Assembly (NCBI GenBank): GCA_020152595.1
Contig: JAIGNY010001753.1
Coordinates: 2,299,001-2,363,000 of the forward strand
Direction: 5' to 3'
Source of the DNA: Chiridota heheva
Lineage: Eukaryota > Echinodermata > Holothuroidea > Apodida > Chiridotidae
DNA: 64,000 nucleotides
In this document: in pieces, positions 49,101-61,100 of the stretch
Layout of the letters: each line of letters starts with the position of its first letter
Position numbering within the stretch: position 1 is the first letter of the stretch
The notes under the pieces: model-generated
Seen by the model: only the letters and a program-made list of their open reading frames with translations
Told to the model about the DNA's origin: nothing
Databases searched by the model: none
Program-made: the position numbers and the translations under genes

Positions 49101-52100
49101 ATGTTCACTTTCCTACTCTGTAAGCATGTTAAAAGAATAGCAATTTCTAGAGGCTGCATATTACATAAGAACTGTTGAAAAAAATTCAAAAAATAACAAT
49201 CTTTCTCAAAATTGGTTAAAATTCTTTATTTTACAGTTATTTCAAGTTCCAGGCCTAATTAATAAAGAAAGCAGACAAAATTTTGATGCCATCTGTTTAT
49301 TGATTTGTTTTGTTTCATGAATTAATAATTCTTTGTCACAATAGTTTGAGGAACGTAGCTGACTTTGACAATAATCCTACAAATTTTTCAGCAGGCATCA
49401 TTTAGCTGAAAAAGAACTATTAAATCACCAATAATTGAATATGAAGAATGATCACATTAATAGAATTTTGCAAGATCTTTAGGCTACCTTTATCTAACTT
49501 AATCACAAATTTGTTGATCAACTTTTTTTTTTAAAGGTCACAAGCTCATAAATGTTCATGTAGCAAGTTGTACTCATGTTGCAAGTTTTGTTCATTCCCA
49601 GAGTAAACTCGTTGCCAAAACGGGCACTACCAAGTACCAATGGCAAATCATGTTGTCACTCGGCATCCCGCCAGAAGAGATTCCAAAGTTTGCAGATGCA
49701 GCTTATTGGCTCAACTACTTTCCTCCTTTGGCTAAGGAAGACATTCAAAGAATGGGCTGCAAGGTAAGGATTTTTTTTTTTTGATTTTTATGATTTTTGG
49801 ATTTGTTAAATTAATCTAATTGATTGTCTGACCCAAATTTAGAGCTACTTGACCTTCATTTGTTCTCATAAATAATTATTGTTTACAATGATTTTGCATC
49901 CTAAAAGAAACAAGAAAGCAATCCATGGAGTTGCTGATCTTATCACCTTAAGCATACAGCATAGTGGGAGAAAAGGGTCCCCTGGGAGCACAGGCTTGCT
50001 CCAGTAGGTTAGTCTTATGAGCGAATCCTGCTTCATCAAAATACAAGATAATGTCTTTCTTCCAAAATTCAAAGTCATATTGTTTTTAATATTTCATGCA
50101 CAAAGTGCACACGCTTCCTTAAATCACTGTGATGCATAAGTCCTTTTTTGCCTGCAAAACTAATATCCCACTTTCTTTAAACTCTTTGTTCAGTTCTCAC
50201 TGACACTTCACTTTCTTTGATATTACATTTGATCATAACATCCATCGCAGTGAAATTACCGATTGTCTTACACAAATGTTTTAAAGTCGACACAATTCTC
50301 CGCTTCTCTCATACACCTTTTTTCCTGAATGTCCGACTATTTTTATTGCTTTGGGTTCATTACAATGTCCAATACTTTTCGCGCAACAGTAGCAAAAGAA
50401 ATCCCGCTTAATTTTGCAATTTCACGACGCACACTTTTTCTGTTTCTTCCCTTAAGAGTCTTGCGTAGGCCTTTACTTCCAGTGAAATGTGCGTTTGTTT
50501 GTTTTTTTTCCTCAAAATTGAGATATTCCAAAATAGAGAACAAATTGAAGATATATATGAGAGCAGTACCATGAACAAAACTTTGAATCACAAGACAAAT
50601 TGTATAATTGCTAAGTGGCTAACATTTTATATACATTGTCGGACCGATATGCTTTCTCGGCGAAAGCCACAGCTTCCTGCCATTCCAATTCGTTTATTAG
50701 GTCCTTGTTTTAAGTACATATTTTAATTCTAATTGGCACTAAATAAGGTCCATATACATTTATTAAAAGATATGACATATCAAGCAACATTCCTTTACAG
50801 ATTGCGCCTATAATAATTTGTCATCCACAATATGTGCGCCAAATACCGACTAATTTGCAATATTTGTGTGCATGCTACAAGCTGGCATGAGCTCATTGTG
50901 AGCTAGTAAAGATTGTGAAGAGCTAATAGTGAGCTAAAAGATAGCTTGCTGCAAGTAGGCATAAGCTCTTTGTAAGCTACTAAAGAAAACACAGAACTTG
51001 TGTGAGCTATTGGTGAGCTTGTACAAGCTATTAATGAGCTAAAAAAAGCTTGCTACAAAGAGTCATGAGCTCATTATGAGTTAGTAAAAATTATGAAGAG
51101 CTTGCACGAGCTATTGGTGAGCTGGTACAAGCTAATCAATGAGCTAAAGATAGCTTGCTGCAAGCAGGCAAAAGCTCATTGTAAGCTAGTAAAGATTATG
51201 AATAGCTTTTATGAACTAATGGTGAGCTTGTAAAAAGCTAATGATGATCTAAAAGATAGCATGCTACAAGTAGGCATCAGCTTATAAGATAAGATCAATT
51301 TATTTTCTCCACAACAAAATATGGAAATTTGTCTCCTGTAGCAAAACTTACAAAGATCTTTAAAAAGAAATATAAATATAAAAGTTATAAATACAAATGT
51401 TAGCTGTATGGTGAGCCAGTAAATATTATGAAAAGTTTACATGAGCTATTGGTGAGCTGGTACAAGCTTACAATGAGCTAAAAGTGCTTGCTGCAAGTAG
51501 GCATAAGTTTATTGTAAGCTAGTAAAGAAAAGAGCTTGTATCAGCTAATGGTGCAGCGCTTTTATGAGCTAAAGCTGAGCTATAAAGAAAAGTGTGCGAA
51601 GCATGTGGGACAAGGGATGGGATGGAATGTCATGTGGGGACATGGGGTGGGATGCCATATGGGACATGGAACACCATGTGGGACTTAGTGTGAGATGCCA
51701 TTTTTATAATTGGCCGGGTCATATGATATAGGTGTCAATTTGCATAGGCATGCAAACCATGAAGGTATTTACCATTCTAGTTTTCTTTTGTCAGGTGGAT
51801 TGGCGGAGGAGTTTATCACCACAGATGCCAACCCGTACTATGATTCCTTTGTCAGATGGCATTTTTCAATCCTTCAGAAGTTGGAAAAGACCAAATTTGG
51901 CAAACGAAATACCATTTACTCACCTAAGGATGGCCAGCCATGTATGGACCATGACAGACAGTCAGGGGAAGGAGTAGGCCCCCAGGAATACACCCTCATC
52001 AAATTGAAGGCATTGGCACCATATCCAAAGAAGCTCCAGTAAGCAATTAGTACCCCTACATGTAATATCCTTATTTGGTAGTGTCACCAAAGTTATTTAT

Positions 52101-55100
52101 GTTTCATTCTTTAAAGTCAGCATTATTCCCTTGCCTCCATTTTCCAAGGGGATGGGAGTTAATGACTCTACCTGGAGGTGACATAGCCCATCCCAAGTTA
52201 ACTGTGTTGAAAGTAGAATAACTATCTTCTGTGTCATGATGATCATATGATAATCCTATGTAGGAATGTACATATGAATGTAGATCATACATGTAGATGC
52301 TAATTCACTTTTTCCATTTTAGGCAATTCAAAGGAAAGACTATTTTCCTCGTTGCTGCCACTCTGCGTCCAGAAACTATGTATGGTCAGACCAACTGCTG
52401 GATTCATCCAGACATCTGTTACATCGCTTACGAGACAGCTGAGGGCGACATCTTCATCAGTACTCGTAGATCCGCGAGGAATGCCTCTTATCAGGGAATT
52501 CTTAGGAAGGAAGGAGAGGTCAAGGTTTTGGCTGAAATATATGGACAGGTCAGTAATGGGATGATGGGTGGGTTGATAAAGGGTCGGTATGTCATGGGAC
52601 AAAGGGTGTTAGTAGCTGACAGGGATGGGATGGCAGATGGAATGCAGGGTGAAATGGCTTATGGGACATATCCATGGTGGGATGGCATGCGGGATATGTT
52701 GTGTGATGTCATGCTAAATGTATGGCGTGATGACATATGGGGCATAAAAGGGGTTAAGAGGTATAACCTATGGCGGGATGGCATCTGGAAAAGTGAGTTG
52801 AATGGCATATGGAACATTAAGTGGGGAAGGTAGATCTGGAATATTGAGTTGGATGGCATATGAAACATTGAGGGGGTGGCGTATGGAACATCAGATGGGA
52901 TAGAATGTACATGGGCAATGGAGTGGAATGGCATATGATGTTTAGGATAGATGGAATGCAGGACATAGGGTGGGATGGCGGAAAGAAATTTACAGGTGAC
53001 TTCTTTTTCTGTGCTTGTCATATGTTTGTCAGTTTGTATCTTAAGATTCTGTATGCGCACCTGGTGGTTCTTACTGTTCAAGTCATCTGTCTTTTTCACA
53101 TCTGACAGGAAATAATGGGGGTAGCTCTCAAAGCACCTCTTTCAAAGTACGAGAAGATATACACACTACCCATGCTGACCATTAAGGAAGACAAGGGTAC
53201 AGGGTTGGTCACCAGTGTACCATCCGATGCTCCTGATGATTATGCTGCCCTCAGAGATCTGAAGAAGAAAAAGGTACGAATCAGTGTATTTCTGGGTAAT
53301 TCTATTGTTGAAATATTTCTAATGTTGGTTCAGAATCATAAGTACCGTTATAAGTGTGGATGATACCTTCTGATTTGTTCAGAATCAGAAGTAACATTAT
53401 TCGTGCGGCTGATACCTTCTGGTTTGGTTCAGAATCATAAGTACCATTATTAGTGCGGATGATACCCTCTGGTTTTCGGTAATAAACAGCCAACTGTTTT
53501 GTCGATGGTGACCCAGTAACATGGTCATCACTTAATATCAGTAAATATTCATCACTTGACCCAGGTCAAGTAATGAATATTCATGTTCTAGTAATGTATG
53601 CTGTTAGGATTTTTTCTTTAATATATTCCTTTAAGTTGGCTTGCATAGCTATCTAGAATCAATGGGATCTCAAAAATAGACACCTTCTATGAATGTCAGT
53701 GCTTGGGATAAACTTGTTACATTTCTGAAATGTGATGTAATTGCTGATCTAGAGGAATTTTCACAATTTCTGCTGGGTAGTTGTGTGGTACAATATTCAT
53801 TTTCATTTCATTTTCAGTCTAGTGTCTGAGTAATCTATTGTTGAAATATTTCTTAATGTTGGTTCAGAATCATAAGTACTATTATTAGTGTGGATGATAC
53901 CTTCTGGTTTGGTTCAGAATCATAAGTACCATTATTAGTGTTGATGATACTTTCTGGTTCGGTTCAGAATCATAAGTACCATTTTAAGTGTGGATGATAC
54001 CTTCTGGTTTGGTTCAGAATCATAAGTACCATTATTAGTGTTGATGATACCTTCTGGTTTGGTTCAAAATCATAAGTACCATTATTAGTGTGGATGATAC
54101 CTTCTGGTTTGGTTCAAAATCATAAGTACCATTATAAGTGTGGATGATACTTTCTGGTTCAGTTCAGAATCATAAGTACCATTATTAGTGTGGATGATAC
54201 CTTCTGGTTCGGTTCAGAATCATAAGACATAAGTGTGGATGATACCTTCTGGTTTGGTTCAGAATCACAAGTACCATTATTAGTGTTGATGATACTTTCT
54301 GGTTCGGTTCAGAATCATAAGTACCATTATAAGTGTGGATGATACCTTCTGGTTTGGTTCAGAATCATAAGTACCATTATTAGTGTTGATGATACTTTCT
54401 GGCTCAGTCCAGAATCATAAGTACCATTCTAAGTGTGGATGATACCTTCTGATTTGGTTCAGAATCATAAATACCATCATTAGTGTTGATGATACTTTCT
54501 GGTTCGGTTCAGAATCATAAGTACTATTATAAGTGTGGATGATTCTTTCTGGTTTGGTTCAGAATCATAAGTACCATTATTAGTGTTGATGATTCTTTCT
54601 GGTTCGGTTCAGAATCATAAGTACCATTATTAGTGTTGATAATACTTTCTAGTTCGGTTCAGAATCATAAGTACCATTATAAGTGTGGATGATACCTTCT
54701 GGTTTGGTTCAGAATCACAAGTACCATTATTAGTGTTGATGATACTTTCTGGTTCAGTTCAGAATCATAAGTACCATTATAAGTGTGGATGATACCTTCT
54801 GGTTTGGTTCAAAATCATAAGTACCATTATTAGTGTGGATGATACTTTCTGGTTCAGTTCAGAATCATAAGTACCATTATTAGTGTTGATGATACTTTCT
54901 GGTTCGGTTCAGAATCATAAGTACCATTTTAAGTGTGGATGATACCTTCTGGTTTGGTTCAAAATCATAAGTACCATTATTAGTGTTGATGATACCTTCT
55001 GGTTTGGTTCAAAATCATAAGTACCATTATTAGTGTGGATGATACCTTCTGGTTCGGTTCAGAATCATAAGTACCATTATTAGTGTTGATGATACTTTCT

Positions 55101-58100
55101 GGTTCAGTTCAGAATCATAAGTACCATTATTAGTGTGGATGATACCTTCTGGTTCGGTTCAGAATCATAAGTACCATTATTAGTGTTGATGATACTTTCT
55201 GGCTCAGTCCAGAATCATAAGTACCATTCTAAGTGTGGATGATACCTTCTGATTTGGTTCAGAATCATAAATACCATCATTAGTGTTGATGATACTTTCT
55301 GGTTCGGTTCAGAATCATAAGTACTATTATAAGTGTGGATGATTCTTTCTGGTTTGGTTCAGAATCATAAGTACCATTATTAGTGTTGATGATTCTTTCT
55401 GGTTCGGTTCAGAATCATAAGTACCATTATTAGTGTTGATAATACTTTCTAGTTCGGTTCAGAATCATAAGTACCATTATAAGTGTGGATGATACCTTCT
55501 GGTTTGGTTCAGAATCACAAGTACCATTATTAGTGTTGATGATACTTTCTGGTTCAGTTCAGAATCATAAGTACCATTATAAGTGTGGATGATACCTTCT
55601 GGTTTGGTTCAAAATCATAAGTACCATTATTAGTGTGGATGATACTTTCTGGTTCAGTTCAGAATCATAAGTACCATTATTAGTGTTGATGATACTTTCT
55701 GGTTCGGTTCAGAATCATAAGTACCATTTTAAGTGTGGATGATACCTTCTGGTTTGGTTCAAAATCATAAGTACCATTATTAGTGTTGATGATACCTTCT
55801 GGTTTGGTTCAAAATCATAAGTACCATTATTAGTGTGGATGATACCTTCTGGTTCGGTTCAGAATCACAAGTACCATTATTAGTGTTGATGATACTTTCT
55901 GGTTCAGTTCAGAATCATAAGTACCATTATAAGTGTGGATGATACCTTCTGGTTTGGTTCAAAATCATAAGTACCATTATTAGTGTGGATGATACTTTCT
56001 GGTTCAGTTCAGAATCATAAGTACCATTATTAGTGTTGATGATACTTTCTGGTTCGGTTCAGAATCATAAGTACCATTTTAAGTGTGGATGATACCTTCT
56101 GGTTTGGTTCAAAATCATAAGTACCATTATTAGTGTTGATGATACCTTCTGGTTTGGTTCAAAATCATAAGTACCATTATTAGTGTGGATGATACCTTCT
56201 GGTTCGGTTCAGAATCATAAGACATAAGTGTGGATGATACCTTCTGGTTTGGTTCAGAATCACAAGTACCATTATTAGTGTTGATGATACTTTCTGGTTC
56301 GGTTCAGAATCATAAGTACCATTATAAGTGTGGATGATACCTTCTGGTTTGGTTCAGAATCATAAGTACCATCATTAGTGTTGATGATACTTTCTGGTTC
56401 AGTTCAGAATCATAAGTACCATTATTAGTGTGGATGATACCTTCTGGTTTGATTCAAAATCATAAGTACCATTATTAGTGTTGATGATACCTTCTGGTTT
56501 GATTCAAAATCATAAGTACCATTATTAGTGTGGATGATACCTTCTGGTTCGGTTCAGAATCATAAGACATAAGTGTGGATGATACCTTCTGGTTTGGTTC
56601 AGAATCACAAGTACCATTATTAGTGTGGATGATACTTTCTGGTTCAGTTCAGAATCATAAGTACCATTATTAGTGTTGATGATACTTTCTGGTTGGTTCA
56701 GAATCATAAGTACCATTTTAAGTGTGGATGATACCTTCTGGTTGGTTCAAAATCATAAGTACCATTATTAGTGTTGATGATACCTTCTGGTTTGGTTCAA
56801 AATCATAAGTACCATTATTAGTGTTGATGATACTTTCTGGTTCAGTTCAGAATCATAAGTACCATTATAAGTGTGGATGATACCTTCTGGTTTGGTTCAG
56901 AATCAGAAGTAACATTATTCGTGCGGCTGATACCTTCTGGTTTGGTTCAGAATCATAAGTACCATTATTAGTGTGGATGATACTTTCTGGTTCAGTTCAG
57001 AATCATAAGTACCATTATTAGTGTGGATGATACCTTCTGGTTTGGTTCAGAATCACAAGTACCATTATTAGTGTTGATGATACTTTCTGGTTCGGTTCAG
57101 AATCATAAGTACCATTATAAGTGTGGATGATACCTTCTGGTTTGGTTCAAAATCATAAGTACCATTATTAGTGTGGATGATACCTTCTGGTTTGGTTCAG
57201 AATCATAAGTACCATTATCAGTGCGGATAATACCTTCTGGTTTGTTCAAAATCATAAGTACCATTATTAGTGTGGATGATACCTTCTGGTTCGGTTCAGA
57301 ATCATAAGACATAAGTGTGGATGATACCTTCTGGTTTGGTTCAGAATCACAAGTACCATTATTAGTGTTGATGATACTTTCTGGTTCGGTTCAGAATCAT
57401 AAGTACCATTATAAGTGTGGATGATACCTTCTGGTTTGGTTCAGAATCATAAGTACCATTATTAGTGTGGATGATACTTTCTGGTTTGGTTCAGAATCAT
57501 AAGTACCATCATTAGTGTTGATGATACTTTCTGGTTCAGTTCAGAATCATAAGTACCATTATTAGTGTGGATGATACCTTCTGGTTTGATTCAAAATCAT
57601 AAGTACCATTATTAGTGTTGATGATACCTTCTGGTTTGATTCAAAATCATAAGTACCATTATTAGTGTGGATGATACCTTCTGGTTCGGTTCAGAATCAT
57701 AAGACATAAGTGTGGATGATACCTTCTGGTTTGGTTCAGAATCACAAGTACCATTATTAGTGTGGATGATACTTTCTGGTTCAGTTCAGAATCATAAGTA
57801 CCATTATTAGTGTTGATGATACTTTCTGGTTCGGTTCAGAATCATAAGTACCATTTTAAGTGTGGATGATACCTTCTGGTTTGGTTCAAAATCATAAGTA
57901 CCATTATTAGTGTTGATGATACCTTCTGGTTTGGTTCAAAATCATAAGTACCATTATTAGTGTTGATGATACTTTCTGGTTCAGTTCAGAATCATAAGTA
58001 CCATTATAAGTGTGGATGATACCTTCTGGTTTGGTTCAGAATCAGAAGTAACATTATTCGTGCGGCTGATACCTTCTGGTTTGGTTCAGAATCATAAGTA

Positions 58101-61100
58101 CCATTATTAGTGTGGATGATACTTTCTGGTTCAGTTCAGAATCATAAGACATAAGTGTGGATGATACCTTCTGGTTTGGTTCAGAATCATAAGTACCATT
58201 ATTAGTGTGGATGATACCTTCTGGTTTGGTTCAGAATCACAAGTACCATTATTAGTGTTGATGATACTTTCTGGTTCGGTTCAGAATCATAAGTACCATT
58301 ATAAGTGTGGATGATACCTTCTGGTTTGGTTTAAAATCATAAGTACCATTATAAGTGTGGATGATACCTTCTGGTTTGGTTCAGAATCATAAGTACCATT
58401 ATCAGTGCGGATGATACCTTCTGGTTTTCGGTTATAAACAGCCAACTGTTTTGTCGATGGTGACCCACTAAGATGGGTCAAGTAATGAATATTCATATTC
58501 TAGTAATGTATGCTGTTGGATTTTTCTTTAATACATTCCTTTAAGTTGGCTTACATAGCTATCTAGAATCAATGGGATTTTAAAATAGACACCTTCCATG
58601 GACGTCAGTGCTTGGGGATAAACTTGTTACATTCCTTAAATGTGATGTAATTGCTGATCTAGAGGAATTTCACAATTTCTGCTGGGTAGTTGTGTGGTTC
58701 AATATTCATTTTCATTTCATTTCTAGTCTAGTGTTTGATAACAATCTCAACTGAATATCTTTCAGTTATAAGAAAGTTTGAGAACTTGTCTTCAGTGATA
58801 AGAAAGTTTCAGAACTTGTCAAATGAAAATGTCAACTGCTGGTGTGCTTGGTAACTAAAAATATTTTTAGACAAACTGCTCTTGAAGAAGTATGTATTTA
58901 TGTAAACATCCCTTAAACTGGTTTACCATACAGTATATAAAGTTTGTAAGTATGATTTTTCAAATAAATCATCCCTAAAAAATATGTCCAGTATTTGTTG
59001 TTAACACATCTATTTTGTTATAAATTGCTTAGGAAACATGCACTAAAAAAATTGTTTTTCATTATTTGATTTCAAATTTAGAAGGCCCCTCATTGTTTAG
59101 GGAGTCACAAAATTGAAACTTTTTCAGTAAAATACAGAACTCTTATTTTGAGCTTATTCTTCACCTATCTAATTGAATTTGAATTTTCAGGACTTTCGGG
59201 ATAAGTTTGGTATTGCCGATGAGATGGTGTTGCCCTTTGACCCTGTTCCTATCATCGATGTGCCTGAGTACGGAACCTTGTCAGCTGTGACGGCCTGCGA
59301 TGAGTTCAAGATCAAGAGCCAGAATGACAAAGACCAGCTGGCAGAAGCCAAGGCTAAAGTGTACTTGAAGGGCTTTTATGAAGGGGTCAGTCATGTTCAT
59401 TTGATTCCAGTCATTATGAGTGTAGTAACAAATTTACAAGAATGTATTATGGAGATTAATACACATAGTAAGAGAACACAGGGGATATTGTAAAAACGGT
59501 TGGTTGAAAGCTTACGCATGCATGATGCCATGATCCCTCTAATAAGAACAGAACAGAACAGAGGTTGATACCTCCCTCGTCTACTCTAAAGAGCAGCAAC
59601 AAATCCTGACAAGAATTTTTGGCAACAAATCCTAATAAGAATTTTGGAACCTTTACTACACCCTGTGCCATTGTGGTAGAACCTTTACTATCCCCTGCGC
59701 CATTGTGGTAGAACCTTTACTATCCCCTGCGCCATTGTGGTAGAACCTTGACTATCCCCTGTGCCATTGTGGTAGAACCTTTACTATACCCTGTGCCATT
59801 GTGGTAGAACCTTTACTATACCCTGTGCCATTGTGGTAGAACCTTTACTATGCCCTGTGCCATTGTGGTAGAACCTTCACTGTGCCATTGTGGTAGAAGC
59901 TTTACAATACCCTGTGCCATTGTGGTATAAGCTTTACTATACCCTGTGCCATTGTGGTAGAACCTTTACTATACCCTGTGCCTAAGTGGTAGAACCTTTA
60001 CTATACCCGTGCCATTGTGGTAGAACCTTTACTATACCTGTGCCGTTGTGGTAGAACCTTTGCTATACCCTGTGCCATTGTGTAGAACCTTTACTATACC
60101 TGTGCATTGTCTTAGAAACTTTACTGTACCCTGTGCCATTGTGGTAGAACCTTTACTATACCCTGTGCCATTGTGGTAGAACCTTTACTATACCCTGTGC
60201 CATTGTGGTAGAACCTTTACTGTACCCTGTGCCATTGTGGTAGAACCTTTACTATACCCTGTGCCATTGTGGTAGAACCTTTACTATACCCTGTGCCATT
60301 GTGGTAGACCTTTACCATACCCTGTGCCATTGTGGTATAACCTTTACTGTACCCTGTGCCATTGTGGTACAACCTTTACTGTACCCTGTGCCATTGTGGT
60401 AGAACTTTTACTATGCCCTGTGCCATTGTGGCAGAACCTTTACTATACCCTTTGCCATAGTGGTAGAACCTTTCATACCCTGTGCCATTGTAGAACCTTT
60501 ACTATACCCTGTGCCATTGTGGTATAACCTTTACTGTGCCATTGTGGTAGAGCCTTTACTATACCCTGTGCCATTGTGGCAGAACCTTTACTATACCCTG
60601 TGTCATTGTGGTAGAACCTTTACTATACCCTGTGCAATTGTCTTAAAAACTTTACTGTACCCTGTGCCATTAAGGTAGAACCTTTACTATACCCTGTGCC
60701 ATTGTGGCAGAACCTTTACTATACCCTTTGCCATAGTGGTAGAACCTTTACTATACCCTGTGCCATTGTGGTAGAACCTTTACTATACCCTGTGCCATTG
60801 TGGTATAACCTTTACTGTGCCATTGTGGTAGAGCCTTTACTATACCCTGTGCCATTGTGGCAGAACCTTTACTATACCCTGTGTCATTGTGGTAGAATCT
60901 TTACTATACCCTGTGCAATTGTCTTAAAAACTTTACTGTACCCTGTGCCATTGTGGTAGAACCTTTACCATACCCTGTGCCATTGTGGTATAACCTTTAC
61001 TGTACCCTTTGCCATTGTGGTATAACCTTTACTGTACCCTGTGCCATTGTGGTTGAACCTTTACTGTACCCTGTGCCATTGTGGTAGAACCTTTACTATA

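Noticed and set aside
52300-52833. 178-codon frame beginning in LARS1 exon 7
   Set aside because: The first part is exon 7; the rest reads into the intron 7 minisatellite after a clear GTCAGT donor.
53328-58428. CRISPR-like regular array
   Set aside because: Units are contiguous 50-bp repeats without unique spacers, in a eukaryotic intron.
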